A stretch of DNA of 64,000 bases from JANWHQ01 sp963775275 (GTDB lineage Bacteria > Pseudomonadota > Alphaproteobacteria > Caulobacterales > Caulobacteraceae). Below the pieces are notes generated by a model. It was not told where the DNA came from. It did not search any database and saw only the letters and a program-made list of their open reading frames with translations. Of the stretch, positions 27,201-38,894 are shown piece after piece (position 1 is the first letter of the stretch; each line of letters begins with the position of its first letter). The position numbers were made by a program, and so were the translations under genes. The stretch lies in assembly GCA_963775275.1 (NCBI GenBank), contig CAVZII010000005.1, forward strand, positions 4,030,001 to 4,094,000, read 5' to 3'.

Positions 27201-28252
27201 TCCACGCGCGCCGGTCCGGACGCGCGGCTCTCGGGGACCAGCCAGACCTCGCCGGTCCCGTCGAAGGCGCCGGCGTCGGAGTCCGCATGCGCGGTCTGGA
27301 TCAGCACGCGTCGGCTCTGGGGATCGAAGGCGGCGTGGAGGGCGCCGGATCGGAACGCAGCGACCCCGTCCCGCCTCAGCACCCGGCCCGGGCCGGCGGT
27401 CAGGGCCACGTCGGCGGCCCGCACGCCACGGTCCGCGGCCCAGCTGAGGAACCCGCCTCCCTGCACGGGCGCGTCGAAGGCGGCGAGGAACGCGGTGGGC
27501 CCGACCGTGGGGAAGAGCCTGGCGGGATCGAACCCCGCCACGCCGGCCTTGATCGCCGCGCGCTTGAGCCCGACCAGTCCCCGGGCGCTGGCCTTCAAGC
27601 TCGCCGGACCGACCGTGACGTCGACGTCCGCGGCCAGGGCGCCGGACGCCTTGCTGAGCCGCACGTTCGTGATCCGGCCCGTCCAGTCGACCGGCCCGCC
27701 CACCTGGCGAAGGGCCAGCTCGCCGCGGCTCAGCGCCACCTCGCGCAGGAAGCTCAGCGGACGGCCGAACCGGGGGCGCCCGGTCAGATCATCGAAGGCG
27801 CGCCACAGGTTCTCCGCTCGACGCGGCGCCCCGGCCGCGTCGTAGCCCAGCGCATAGCGTCCCTGCGGCGAGACGCTGACGGCGGCGAAGAAGTCGTCGG
27901 CCGCGATGCGTCCGGCCGCCGGCCGCAGCGTCAGCAGCGAGTCCGCCGCCAGCCCGGCCTCGAAGCGGCGGGCCTCGAGCACCGTGCGGCCCTGCCCGTC
28001 CACCAGCAGGACGTTCCCGAGCTCGAGGCCGATCGCGCGAGCCGGACCGAACCAGACCACCTGGACCTCGCCCACGGTGGCGCGCCCGCCCGGCGCCTGG
28101 GCGGCCAGCAGACGCTCGACGGCCGGCTTGAAGACATTGGCCGCGATCGGCCCTTGCGAGAGCCTGAGCGCCACGCCTCCGACGGCGACCAGGACGCCTG
28201 CCACAAGCCCGGCTGCGAGCGCCGTCCCGTGTCGAACCGAAGGCCTCAGCAC
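24203..28252 (-). CDS. Giant AsmA/YhdP-like envelope protein
   Basis: 1349 residues from a GTG start. One N-terminal membrane helix (ALAAGLVAGVLVAVGGVAL) anchors a very long beta-rich periplasmic region. Its start resembles the DUF3971 part of YhdP (VERLLAAQAPGGRATVGEVQ) and its end is an AsmA C-terminal region (GSLHGMADTLNGAGIEFTKV, AIGAVPVVGDLLI). AsmA-like proteins such as YhdP, TamB and YdbH form grooved rods that carry phospholipids between the membranes; the length here suits a bridge. The stop codon lies in the CTAG end of a repeat element, so the last residues may differ from relatives. It is convergent with tyrS. Confidence 0.85.
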   Translation of the reverse strand: MLRPSVRHGTALAAGLVAGVLVAVGGVALRLSQGPIAANVFKPAVERLLAAQAPGGRATVGEVQVVWFGPARAIGLELGNVLLVDGQGRTVLEARRFEAGLAADSLLTLRPAAGRIAADDFFAAVSVSPQGRYALGYDAAGAPRRAENLWRAFDDLTGRPRFGRPLSFLREVALSRGELALRQVGGPVDWTGRITNVRLSKASGALAADVDVTVGPASLKASARGLVGLKRAAIKAGVAGFDPARLFPTVGPTAFLAAFDAPVQGGGFLSWAADRGVRAADVALTAGPGRVLRRDGVAAFRSGALHAAFDPQSRRVLIQTAHADSDAGAFDGTGEVWLVPESRASGPARVEAAISVPKARLALASGAALQPVSALSLRAGYTPATGRIVIAQAGAELAGARFSASGDLQRPRDPRSWGVDVSGRLDGMMDAHALLAMWPDRLSDDARTWLVHHIQAGQLGRLAFALRLRPGDVQPHRPMPRERVRLAYAFDNLSVLIDPSLPAVERARGTGLLQGDSLELQVRSASMQGVGLGEGQVKLPRLVGDHKIVEVSARAVGDARQILQVVDRATSGVTTGQGFAPDRVSGQGDVAFDVKYPIDDSRPLKGQDVTYDGRIRSAVIQDAVIGMSLRSASVQVQGSLDHLSAQGEVRLGPYRGPLEFATSFPEHGAAAQRALFDGVLDGSGLGLGGSQGSQVRFLARVESQAGAGHATIRSKAFDGQTTWSSSRGGRFSAQGMIDTAALRSIGLPVGKGLPGRMPARLGLTHGAAGWTGALEADAYSGAIAYTPGQTRRLRYVAELTPGEAQKLGLDPAPGGRNQPLSVDLAENDDDSGQAAYALGTWTGQVSWAAPAGGRVQYRWRTTLSPAQLHALGLPAGIEPRAPLPVDVALTPSGGGWSGTAQVMGGALKFASEPGGPGRRKLTVTGQVDGGAAAQLGLWPEGTITGPAGVSASLDLGAGGVRGGRLELDLQRAGMVAPFVTWKKPAGRAMRISADFDRRTDGAWEALAIKGRGPGFGLDGKGEWRGPAGGELRLAVARLEGAFDGSLDLAVDADGRRLSTRARYFDARRLIQQGGGSATGADAAPRPGRGRPLHIEAQIAQARVGEQSMVRNVRIRSDLGDPAGQQTEVVIAGDDGESLVVLRLFPDAGGVAIAGEVSDVGRAAQVLFDRDSFRGGQAVVSGRLVAGGADLQVDMTKVRLVRASALARILTVGSLHGMADTLNGAGIEFTKVTAPVSIRGAKLIIERARATGPAMGVTTQGVIDVDNHTVDLSGGIAPSYVLNSAIGAVPVVGDLLISHKGEGMFGLTYSAKGAFDAPRINVNPFSLATPGILRRIFEGRSAAARAEQGG

Positions 28253-28356
28253 CCAGCGCCCTCCGGCCCCGTCCGTCCAGTCAGCCCATAGAGGGGACTT
28301 GGCGGTCTGCGGGAAGGCGGCCCATAGTCGCGGCGCATTGATCGGAGGAGGACCGC

Positions 28357-28836
28357 ATGGCCGAAGCCCTTGAGCCCGGCGACAAGGCGCCCGCGCTCGA
28401 CCTGCCCAGCGACGAGGGCGGCGAGGTTCGCCTCGCCGAGCTGGCCGGCCGGATCGTGGTCCTGTACTTCTACCCCAAGGACGACACCACCGGCTGCACC
28501 AGCGAGGCCAAGGCCTTCACGGCGGCGCAGGCCGAATTCGACGCGATCGGCGCGGTGGTGGTCGGTGTCTCCAAGGATTCGGTGAAGAGCCACGGCAGGT
28601 TCCGGCAGAAGCACGGCCTGTCCGTGCGGCTCGGGGCGGACGTCGAAGGCGCCGTCGTCCAGCGCTACGGCGTCTGGGTTGAAAAAAGCATGTACGGCCG
28701 CAAGTACATGGGGATCGAGCGCGCCACCTTCCTGATCGACGGGACCGGCGTGATCCGCCGCGTCTGGCGCAAGGTCTCGGTGCCCGGGCACGTTCAGGAG
28801 GTCCTCGCGGCGGTGCGCGAGCTAAAGAGCAATTAG
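28357..28836 (+). CDS. bcp: Peroxiredoxin, Bcp type (thioredoxin-dependent thiol peroxidase)
   Basis: 159 residues, ATG with GGAGGAGG upstream. The peroxidatic Cys is in YFYPKDDTTGCTSEAKAFT. The position five residues on, where many Bcp proteins carry the resolving Cys, is Lys (EAKAF), so this is a one-Cys or atypical form. The C-terminal part VEKSMYGRKYMGIERATFLI is typical. It reduces hydrogen and organic peroxides in the cytosol using thioredoxin. Confidence 0.93.
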   Translation: MAEALEPGDKAPALDLPSDEGGEVRLAELAGRIVVLYFYPKDDTTGCTSEAKAFTAAQAEFDAIGAVVVGVSKDSVKSHGRFRQKHGLSVRLGADVEGAVVQRYGVWVEKSMYGRKYMGIERATFLIDGTGVIRRVWRKVSVPGHVQEVLAAVRELKSN

Positions 28837-28950
28837 GGCGCCATGACGGCGACCGTGACCCCGACCGCCGAACCCGCGCCGCATTCTTGCGCAGGCCGGA
28901 CTTTTTCGAAGCTTGTCCTAGCTCCGGAAAACTTTCGGGATAACAAACTA

Positions 28951-28958
28951 TTAACCAT
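28951..28958 (+). promoter_or_regulatory. CtrA half-site-like motif upstream of the M23-bactofilin pair
   Basis: TTAACCAT lies in an AT-richer part of the 240-bp gap before the M23 gene. This octamer is a known half-site form for CtrA/SciP-type control in Caulobacter. The context (cell-shape genes) fits, but a single octamer is weak evidence. Confidence 0.3.
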
Positions 28959-29078
28959 TGTAACGAACCCGATGCCTGAACCAATCCGCCCCTCACGGCG
29001 GCTCAAGGCGCTTGCCTAGTTCTTTGACATCGTTGCATATCTAGAACTGAAGTTGGTGGGCTCCAAAGAACATTGGTC

Positions 29079-30221
29079 ATGGATCGCTTGGCGAGGCTGC
29101 GCCATTCGCTTGAGCGCGTGTTCCCTGAGCGTCATCTCTACGTCCGCTCGGGCGGGGAGATACGCGGCTACGTCCTGACCACGTCCAAGCAAGCCGCCGC
29201 CGCATCCGCCGCCATCCTCGCCGCCTTGTGGGTCGGCATCGCCTCGGCCGCCGTGCTGCTGAACGCCCTCTCGCTCGGGACGGGCGACCAGGACGCGCTG
29301 AAGACCAAGGCCTATTACGAGCGCCTGATCGCCGACCGCCAGGCCCGGCTGAACAGCGCCATGGCGATCGTCAAGGACACGTCCGGCTCGATCGACCAGC
29401 TCGCGCAGTCGATCGAGCGCCGCCACCGCGCGCTGGCCCTGCTGCTGGCGCCGCTGCGCGGGGCGCCCGGCGCGGCCGTCGCGCTGGCGCCGCTGAAGGC
29501 GCCGGCGAACGACAATCCCATGGACCGGGTCAGGTTCGTCCGCTCCGACCAGGACCGGCTGATCGAGCAGGCCGAGAGCTATGCCAAGACCCGCGCCGAC
29601 CGGCTGAGGCTGGCGCTGAAGCTGGCGGGGCTGGACCCTGCGGCGCTGGCGAGCCCGGCTGAGGACCTGGGCGGACCGCTCATCGACGGCAAGGACCCCA
29701 AGGCGCTGGCCGCCGTGCTCGACGTGGACGAGTCCTTCGCCAAGCGCGTCCAGCACGCCGCCACGTCCCTGGCCGACATGCGGGCTCTGTCGGACGCCGC
29801 CCAGAAGCTGCCGTTCGGGACGCCCGCGTTCGATACGGTCCGCAGCTCGAGCTTCGGCGTCCGCTTCGATCCCTTTACGGGACGCCCGGCGTTCCATTCT
29901 GGCCAGGACTTCGCCGGCCCGATGATGACGCCGATCTACGCCACCGCGCCGGGCGTGATCTCGTTCACCGGCGTGCGCACCGGTTACGGCAATACGATTG
30001 AGATCGACCACGGCGACGGGTTCAAGACCCGCTACGCCCACCTCGCAGGCATCGCAGTCAAGGTTGGCCAGAGAGTTGCATTGGGCCAACGCATCGGCGC
30101 CATGGGCTCCACTGGACGTTCCACGGGGCCGCATCTGCATTACGAGGTTTGGGTCGATGGCAGACCGCAGAACCCAGACCGCTTCCTGAGGGCTGGTGAA
30201 TATGTTCAGCAAGTCGAGTAA
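29079..30221 (+). CDS. M23-family peptidoglycan endopeptidase next to bactofilin (LmdC-like)
   Basis: 380 residues from the ATG at 29079. A single membrane helix (AAILAALWVGIASAAVLLNA) leaves a periplasmic coiled coil (roughly 80-230) and a C-terminal LytM domain. Zinc ligands are visible as HSGQDFAGP, then HLHYE in STGPHLHYEVWVDG. The gene overlaps the bactofilin gene by 20 bp. In Hyphomonas and Rhodomicrobium such an M23 protein, LmdC, binds bactofilin and shapes the stalk or bud; the same pairing is inferred here. The catalytic residues are complete. Confidence 0.9.
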   Translation: MDRLARLRHSLERVFPERHLYVRSGGEIRGYVLTTSKQAAAASAAILAALWVGIASAAVLLNALSLGTGDQDALKTKAYYERLIADRQARLNSAMAIVKDTSGSIDQLAQSIERRHRALALLLAPLRGAPGAAVALAPLKAPANDNPMDRVRFVRSDQDRLIEQAESYAKTRADRLRLALKLAGLDPAALASPAEDLGGPLIDGKDPKALAAVLDVDESFAKRVQHAATSLADMRALSDAAQKLPFGTPAFDTVRSSSFGVRFDPFTGRPAFHSGQDFAGPMMTPIYATAPGVISFTGVRTGYGNTIEIDHGDGFKTRYAHLAGIAVKVGQRVALGQRIGAMGSTGRSTGPHLHYEVWVDGRPQNPDRFLRAGEYVQQVE

Positions 30222-30702
30222 ACCCGCTCCCCGGCCGGTCGCCAAGGCGCCCGCCGCCGCTCCCGCGCCGCTGGATCAAGGCGCCGTGCGCAAGGCGCCG
30301 ACGATGGCGTCCGTGATCGGCAAGGACATCACCATCGAAGGCGGTGTCTCCGGCGAGGGCGAACTGCATGTCGACGGTCTGGTCCGCGGCGACGTCAAGG
30401 TGGGTCGTCTGACCATCGGCGAAACCGGCCAGGTCGAGGGCACGGTGACCGCCGACGTGGCCGAGGTGCGCGGCAAGGTCGTGGGCTCGATCACCGCCCG
30501 CACCATCCGCCTGTTCGCCAGCGCCCAGGTCGACGGCGACATCACCCACGAGCAGCTCGCGATGGAGACGGGCGCGTCCTTCCAGGGCCGCAGCCTCAAG
30601 TTCCAGCGCCCGAGCCCGGGTCCGGCCGCTGCTGCGCCGGCGCCCAACCCCGCGCCGCCGATGGGCGACGTGGTCAACATGGGCTCGGCCCAGCGCCATT
30701 GA
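30202..30702 (+). CDS. bacA: Bactofilin (BacA-type cytoskeletal protein)
   Basis: 166 residues from the ATG at 30202, preceded by GAGGG at 30188-30192 inside the M23 gene; a GTG two codons earlier is possible. A disordered Pro/Ala/Lys N terminus precedes the beta-helical core: SVIGKDITIEGGVSGEGELH, VDGLVRGDVKVGRLTIGETG and AEVRGKVVGSITARTIRLFA. A Pro-rich tail ends the protein. Bactofilins polymerise without nucleotide and recruit peptidoglycan enzymes such as PBPs. The nearby PBP1A gene (mrcA) fits the Caulobacter arrangement. Confidence 0.93.
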   Translation: MFSKSSKPAPRPVAKAPAAAPAPLDQGAVRKAPTMASVIGKDITIEGGVSGEGELHVDGLVRGDVKVGRLTIGETGQVEGTVTADVAEVRGKVVGSITARTIRLFASAQVDGDITHEQLAMETGASFQGRSLKFQRPSPGPAAAAPAPNPAPPMGDVVNMGSAQRH

Positions 30703-30744
30703 GGCCGACGCCGCGGCGGCGGACCGCCCCGGCGCCGTCCGCCC

Positions 30745-31870
30745 TCAGGCCGTCGTGGCTTCGTCCCGCGTGGCGCCGACGCGCTGGGCGAGCGATGCGC
30801 CCATGAAGGCGTCCAGGTCGCCGTCCAGAACGCCCTGGGTGTCGGAGGTCTCCACGTCCGTGCGCAGATCCTTCACCATCTGGTAGGGCTGCAGCACGTA
30901 CGAGCGGATCTGATGGCCCCAGCCGATGTCGGACTTCTGGTCCTCCAGCGCCTGGGCGGCCGCCTCGCGCTTCTGCAGCTCCAGCTCGTAGAGCCTGGCG
31001 CGCAGCATCTTCCAGGCCCGCTCGCGGTTCTGATGCTGTGAGCGTTCGCTCTGGCAGGCCACCGCCACGCCCGTCGGCAGGTGGGTCAGGCGCACCGCGG
31101 AATCCGTCTTGTTGACGTGCTGGCCGCCCGAGCCGGAGGCTCGATAGGTGTCGGTGCGCACGTCCGACGGGTTGATCTCGATGTTGATGGTCTCGTCCAC
31201 CACCGGATAGACCCAGACCGAGGCGAAGGAGGTGTGACGCCGCGCGTTCGAATCGAACGGCGAGATGCGCACCAGCCGGTGCACCCCCGCCTCGGTCTTC
31301 AGCCAACCGTAGGCGTTCGTCCCCTTGACCTGCAGCGTGGCGGACTTGATCCCCGCCTGCTCGCCCGCCGTCTCCTCGATGTAGTCCACGCTCATGCCGT
31401 GCGCGCCCGCCCAGCGCGTGTACATGCGCTCGAGCATCTCGGCCCAGTCCTGGGACTCGGTGCCGCCCGCCCCCGCGTTGATCTCGATGTAGCAGTCGTT
31501 GCCGTCCGCCTCGCCTGACAGCAGAGCCTCGAGCTCGGCCCGTTCGGCCTGGGCCTTCAGCCGCCCGAGCTCAGCCCGGGCCTCGTCGAGCGAGACCTCG
31601 TCGCCTTCAGCGTCCGCCAGCTCGGCATAGCCCACGGCGTCGGCGAGCCTCTTCTCCAGCTCGCGCACCGCCTCGACCTGGGCCGACAGCCGGTTGCGCT
31701 CGCGCATCAGGGCCTGGGCCTCCTCGGGCCTGTCCCAGAGGGTCGGGTCCTCGGCCCTGGCGTTCAGCTCGTCGAGCTGTCTTAGGGCGACGTCCCAGTC
31801 AAAGACGCCTCCTGAGCAGGTCTACCGACCGCTCGATGTCGGCCGCAGAGGCCTCGACATCCGCACGCAT
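30745..31870 (-). CDS. prfB: Peptide chain release factor 2, with programmed +1 frameshift
   Basis: Translation starts at the ATG at 31870, reads 23 codons to an in-frame TGA at 31799-31801, and shifts +1 to continue as LDWDVALRQLDELNAR and the long frame to 30745. The body has the RF2 landmarks: the GGQ loop in ASGSGGQHVNKTDSAVRL and the recognition tripeptide region (RISPFDSNARRHTSFAS, containing SPF). RF2 releases chains at UGA and UAA, and its own level controls the shift. The gene is in the order amiC-mrcA-prfB on one strand. Confidence 0.95.
31798..31813 (-). promoter_or_regulatory. prfB programmed frameshift site
   Basis: On the minus strand: AGGAGG at 31813-31808, three spacer bases, then CTT TGA C. 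This is the classic RF2 signal: an internal Shine-Dalgarno-like sequence three bases before the slippery CTT codon, an in-frame UGA and a following C. Low RF2 favours slipping and restores RF2. Confidence 0.93.
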
Positions 31871-31967
31871 GGCTCATGTCCTTCGAATGGAGGGCGGCCG
31901 ATAGCGCGACCGGTCCTTCAGGGCAAGCGCGCGCCAATCTGCGAACGTCGCGCGAGCGTTTGAATCC

Positions 31968-32014
31968 AGAGCCCGCTTCAACGATCAGATGAATCCGCCT
32001 GATCGCTTCGTGCT

Positions 32015-32016
<2 letters not shown>
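31968..32016. repeat. Imperfect palindrome between mrcA and prfB
   Basis: AGAGC at the left pairs with GCTCT at the right, with an inner dyad CGATCAG/CTGATCG around GATGAATCCGC. It lies at the end of mrcA and overlaps its stop codon, so it may act as a terminator or be another dispersed hairpin repeat. The preceding sequence TTTGAATCC is faintly like the linker of the doublet repeats. Confidence 0.4.
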
Positions 32017-34462
<2,446 letters not shown>

Positions 34463-34487
34463 CGCAAAGGCGATTGGTCGGCGGCCA

Positions 34488-34603
34488 GCGCATCGTAGCG
34501 GACGGGTGCTTCATCAACCGTCTGTGGTTCGGCGCACGAAATCAAAGACTTGTGCCGCGAGGCTCGAACGAATGGCGGACCATTCGGTCGAGTCGCGGCG
34601 CCG
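34488..34603. repeat. Hairpin doublet, family 2 (both hairpins present, diverged)
   Basis: A first hairpin starting GCGCATCGTAGCGGACGG, the linker AATCAAAGACTTG (34540-34552) and a second hairpin starting TGCCGCGAGGCTCGAACGAA. Base changes are scattered in both stems compared with 24125-24206 and 49442-49526, while the linker is unchanged. It fills the gap between amiC and mrcA. Confidence 0.78.
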
Positions 34604-34610
34604 GCGCCGC

Positions 34611-35816
34611 TCAGCGCGAGGCGTAGAGCTGCTTTGTGGAGAAATAGTCGTCGATCGCGTCGCCGACCGCGTCCATGAGCCGCTCCCGGTCCCTGGTGTC
34701 GCGCAGCTCGGCCTCGTCCTTCGGGTTGGTGATGAAGCCCATCTCCAGCAGGACCGCCGGCACGTCCGGCGCCAGCAGCACCACATAGCCCGCGTCGCGG
34801 TGGCTGTGCTGCAGCAGGGTCGAGGCCTCGCCCACATGGTCCACCAGCGTCTCGGCGAAGGCGGAGGACTGGTTGCGCGTCTCGCGCTGGGTCAGGTCGA
34901 GCAGGATGCGGTTCACCGACTGGTCGCGGCTGGGCATGCTGACGTTGATGAACCAGTCGTCCCGGTTCATCACGTTCCTGGCCACCCGGTCCGAGCCCTT
35001 GTCCGACAGGGTGTAGACCGCCGCGCCGCGCAGGTCCGGATCGGGGCCCGAGTTGGCGTGCAGCGAGATGAACAGGTCCGCGTCCGCCTTGCGCGCGATC
35101 CGCACCCGCTCCTCCAGCGGCACGAACACGTCGCTGCTGCGGGTCAGCACCACCTTGTAGCGCCCCTCGCGCTCGAGCCGGCGCTTGAGCGCCTTGGCGG
35201 CGGCGAGGGTCAGGTCCTTTTCGCGGCTGTGCGCGCCGAGCGCGCCAGGATCCTTGCCGCCGTGGCCGGCGTCGATGACGATCACCTTGCGCGCGTGGAC
35301 GGGCGCCCGGTCGGCGACCTGGATCATTCGCGGAGCCGCGGCGGTGCGCGCCGGGGCAGGCGGCGGCGCGAGCGGCGGGCCGAGGCCGGCCAGGTCGATC
35401 ACATAGCGATAGTTGGGAATCCCCTCGGTCGGCGGCAGGACGAAGCGCCGCACCACCCGCGCCGGCCGCTGCAGCGCGACCTCGACGGTGGCCGCTCCGG
35501 CGACGCGGTCCACCCGCCAGTCGCGCACGAGCCCCCTGCCCTCGCCGCTCAGGTCGCCTGCGACGCCCACGCCGGGGAGGGCCAGCACCAGCCGCCCGTT
35601 CGATCCGTCGGCCATGAGCTTGCCGCGGGCCGAGCGTCCCAGCTCCACCACGATCCGGGTTTCGTTCAGGTCGCCGCCCAGGCGGACCTTGGCCACGCCC
35701 GTGGTGTCGGGCAGGTCCCAGGGCGCAGCGCCCAGGCAAGCCAGCGCCGCGAAAGCGGCGGCCAGCTGCACCGCCGTCAGGCCGGATCTGAAGCCCTTGA
35801 ACAACCCCACGCCCAT
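34611..35816 (-). CDS. amiC: N-acetylmuramoyl-L-alanine amidase with AMIN domain
   Basis: 401 residues from the ATG at 35816, which opens a signal peptide (GLTAVQLAAAFAALACLGAA). An ATG 12 codons upstream is possible but lacks a ribosome-binding site. Residues about 35-140 are an AMIN targeting domain (TTGVAKVRLGGDLNETRIVV). The amidase_3 domain follows, with zinc ligands in VIVIDAGHGGKDPGALGAHS, a later His in DLFISLHANSGPDP, and Glu in VLLEMGFITNPKDEA. It cleaves stem peptides from glycan strands at division. Confidence 0.93.
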   Translation of the reverse strand: MGVGLFKGFRSGLTAVQLAAAFAALACLGAAPWDLPDTTGVAKVRLGGDLNETRIVVELGRSARGKLMADGSNGRLVLALPGVGVAGDLSGEGRGLVRDWRVDRVAGAATVEVALQRPARVVRRFVLPPTEGIPNYRYVIDLAGLGPPLAPPPAPARTAAAPRMIQVADRAPVHARKVIVIDAGHGGKDPGALGAHSREKDLTLAAAKALKRRLEREGRYKVVLTRSSDVFVPLEERVRIARKADADLFISLHANSGPDPDLRGAAVYTLSDKGSDRVARNVMNRDDWFINVSMPSRDQSVNRILLDLTQRETRNQSSAFAETLVDHVGEASTLLQHSHRDAGYVVLLAPDVPAVLLEMGFITNPKDEAELRDTRDRERLMDAVGDAIDDYFSTKQLYASR

Positions 35817-36227
35817 TCTGCGTTCCACACGGCCCCATCGGGGCTGCGCCATTTCAGCCGCTGGACGTAGCCAAAGCGTTAAGCTTGATGAGACTCAACC
35901 CCGATTCGACTCGGATGGCCTGCGACGAAGACCGTCCGTCCGCCGCCCTTTCCTTTTGAACCGCCATGTTGCAGAGTTGCGTTACGCGCGCCGCCGGCCC
36001 GACGCATGTGGACCTGGCGGCGAAAGCCTCGACGCCCACGGGCGGCGACGCGTGCACTGATCGGCGCCCTTCGGCGCACTGGACAAAACCAATGGGTCGC
36101 ACCGCCCCTGACCGGCGCCTAGCCGCCGTTTGCGCCGCAGCCTCTGGCGCGGCCGCGCGTGCGGTCGACCCCTGCCATCAACGGTCTCCGAAGCCCGGCT
36201 TCGGCGCAGGCCGTGGAGACTTCATAA
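35817..36227. other. Leader region of rne
   Basis: About 410 bp between the divergent amiC and rne genes, without a credible gene. RNase E genes often have long 5' leaders that mediate autoregulation, and this gap could hold one; several GC-rich dyads are present (for example around 36125-36165), but I could not define a conserved structure. TGGAGA shortly before the rne ATG is its ribosome-binding site. Confidence 0.4.
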
Positions 36228-38832
36228 ATGACAAAGATGATGCTGATCGACGCCGCGCACGCCGAAGAGACGCGTGTGGCCGTCGTGGATGGGACGCGCG
36301 TCGAGGAGTTTGACTTCGAGAGCCGCGCGCGCAAGCAGCTGCGCGGCAACATCTATCTGGCCAAGGTCACGCGCGTCGAGCCCAGCCTGCAGGCCGCCTT
36401 CATCGAGTATGGCGGCAACCGGCACGGCTTTCTGGCCTTCAACGAGATCCACCCGGACTACTACCAGATCCCGGTCGCCGACCGGGAGGCGCTGCTGCGC
36501 GAGGAGGCCGAAGAGAACGAGAGCCACCAGGCCAACGGCAACGGCGGCGCCCGCGACGCGGCCGACGCCGAAGGCGAGGAGGCCGGCGGCGAGGACGACG
36601 ACGACGTGATGGAGGAGGAGCTGGCGCGACGCCGCCGCCGGCTCCTGCGCCGCTACAAGATCCAGGAGGTCATCAAGCGCCGGCAGATCATGCTGGTGCA
36701 GGTGGTCAAGGACGAGCGCGGGGCCAAGGGTGCCTCGCTCACCACCTACCTGTCGCTGGCGGGCCGCTACTGCGTGCTCATGCCCAACACCGCCCGCGGC
36801 GGCGGCATCAGCCGCAAGATCGCCTCGGCGGTCGACCGCAAGCGGCTGAAGGGGATCATCCAGAGCCTGGAGGTGCCCGACGGCATGGGCCTGATCGTGC
36901 GCACGGCCGGCGCCAAGCGCACCAAGGCCGAGATCAAGCGCGACTACGAGTACCTGCTGAGGCTCTGGGAGAACATCCGCGACCTGACCCTGAAGTCGAT
37001 CGCCCCGGCGCTGATCTACGAGGAAGAGGACCTCGTGAAGCGGGCCATCCGCGACATGTACGACAAGGACGTGGACGGCGTGGTGGTCGAGGGCGAAGAG
37101 GGCTTCCGCGAGGCCCGCGAGTTCATGCGCATGCTGATGCCCTCGCAGGCCAAGAAGATTCAGCCCTACCGCGGGCCCGCGCCGCTGTTCGTCAAGCACA
37201 AGATCGAGGACAGCCTCGCCCAGATCTATTCGCCGGTCGCGTCCCTGAGGTCGGGCGGCTACCTGGTGATCAACCAGACCGAGGCCCTGGTCGCCATCGA
37301 CGTCAACTCGGGCAAGTCCACGCGCGAGCGCAACATCGAGACGACCGCGCTGAAGACGAACCTCGAGGCCGCCGAGGAAGCCGCGCGCCAGCTGCGCCTG
37401 CGCGACCTGGCCGGCCTGATCGTCATCGACTTCATCGACATGGACGAGGCCAAGAACAACCGCCTCGTCGAGAAGAAGCTCAAGGACAGCCTCAAGGACG
37501 ATCGCGCCCGCATCCAGATGGGCAAGATCTCGGCCTTCGGTCTGATGGAGCTGTCGCGTCAGCGCCGCCGCACCGGCGTGCTGGAGGGCACGACCCACGT
37601 CTGCCAGCACTGCCAGGGCTCGGGCCGCGTCCGCTCCACCGAATTCGAGCGCGCTCGCGGCGCTCAGGGCCGTCGAGATCGAGGCCGCCCGCCACGGCGC
37701 CGGCGCGGTCACCCTGCGCGTGCCGACGGACGTGGGCCTCTACATCCTGAACGAGAAGCGTCTCTACCTGGCCCGGCTGCAGCAGCTGCAGGGGCTCTAC
37801 GTCTCGATCCAGCTCGACGAGTTCCTCAGCCACGCCGAACACGAGCTCGAGCGGACCTCGAGCACGCCCCAGGGCCCCATCCCGGCCCTGCCCGACGCCC
37901 AGACCGACCTCGCCCAGCTGCCCGCCCTCGACGACGAGGCGGACGACGCCTTCGAGGACGAGGACGAAGAGGAAGACGAAGAGGAAGAGGCGTTCGAGGA
38001 AGAGGAGATCGAGACCCTCGAGGACGAAGGCGGCCATGCCGAGGACGCCAACGGCGCGCGCCGCGGACGCCGCCGTCGCCGCCGGGGCCGCCGTGCAGAG
38101 CCGGGCGGCGAAGCGCCGCAGCGCGAGCCCGAAGCCGCCGAGGCCGCGGAGACGGCCAGCCGCGATGGCGAAACGCCCGACGGCGAGGAGGACGACGGCG
38201 GCCCGCGCGGCCGACGGCGCCGTCGCGGCCGCCGCGGCGGCCGCCGCCCGCGCGAGGAGGGCCGCACGGCCGACGTCTACGCCTGGACCCGCGCGCGCAC
38301 GCCCGACGGGTCGGATCCCTACGGCTGGTACGACACCGCGCCCGCGCATCGGCCGGCCGATGTTGCGGCCAATGACGCCGGGGTCGCGCCCCAGCCGGCT
38401 CCGGCCGCCGCCGAGGCCGCGCCCGTTCCGGCCGAGACGGCCCGGCCCGAGCCCGCCGGCCAGGAGATCTGGGTCGAGCTTCCCGCCGAGGAGGCGCCGG
38501 CAAAGCCCGCCCGCGCCCGGCGCAGCCGCGCCAAGGCGGCGCCTGCGCCCGAGACGGTGGCCGAGGCCGTGATCGCGCCCCCGCTCCCGCTGGAGGCGGC
38601 CGAGGAGCCCGCGGCCCCGGCCAATGAACCCGGCGAGGCCAAGCCCAAGCGCGCGCGCCGCGCCAAGGCCGCCGCTCCGGCCGAAGCCGTCGCCGAAACG
38701 CCCGCCGTCGCCGAGGCGCCGCCCGAGCCCGTAGCCGCCGCCGAGCCGGCGCCGGAACCGGAGCCCGACCCCGCGGAAGTCACCGGCAAGCCAGCGGCGC
38801 CGCGCCGCGGGTGGTGGCGCAGGGGCGGTTGA
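36228..38832 (+). CDS. rne: Ribonuclease E/G, with an apparent one-base insertion
   Basis: Reconstructed as 867 residues. The S1 domain (about 36-140, QLRGNIYLAKVTRVEPSLQA) has an acidic insert with EAGGEDDDDVMEEE. The RNase-H/DNase-I-like core carries the catalytic aspartates in VAIDVNSGKSTRERNIET and LIVIDFIDMDEAKNN, and the Zn-link CQHCQGSGRVRS follows. At 37641-37646 an extra T (GAATTC where GAATC would keep frame) shifts the frame; removing it gives STESSALAALRAVEIEAARH. The C-terminal third is Ala/Pro/Arg/Glu-rich, the degradosome scaffold. RNase E is essential, so the shift is probably not biological. Confidence 0.9.
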
Positions 38833-38894
38833 GAGGCTAAGTTCAGGCGGGGCATGCGATCCCGCGCTGGGTCGGGACGTCAGGAGCAGTTGGA

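Noticed and set aside
24152..28291. A 1379-codon open frame antisense to the AsmA/YhdP-like gene
   Set aside because: Product of GC-rich codon bias on the opposite strand; low-complexity composition, whereas the minus-strand frame has a membrane helix and family motifs.
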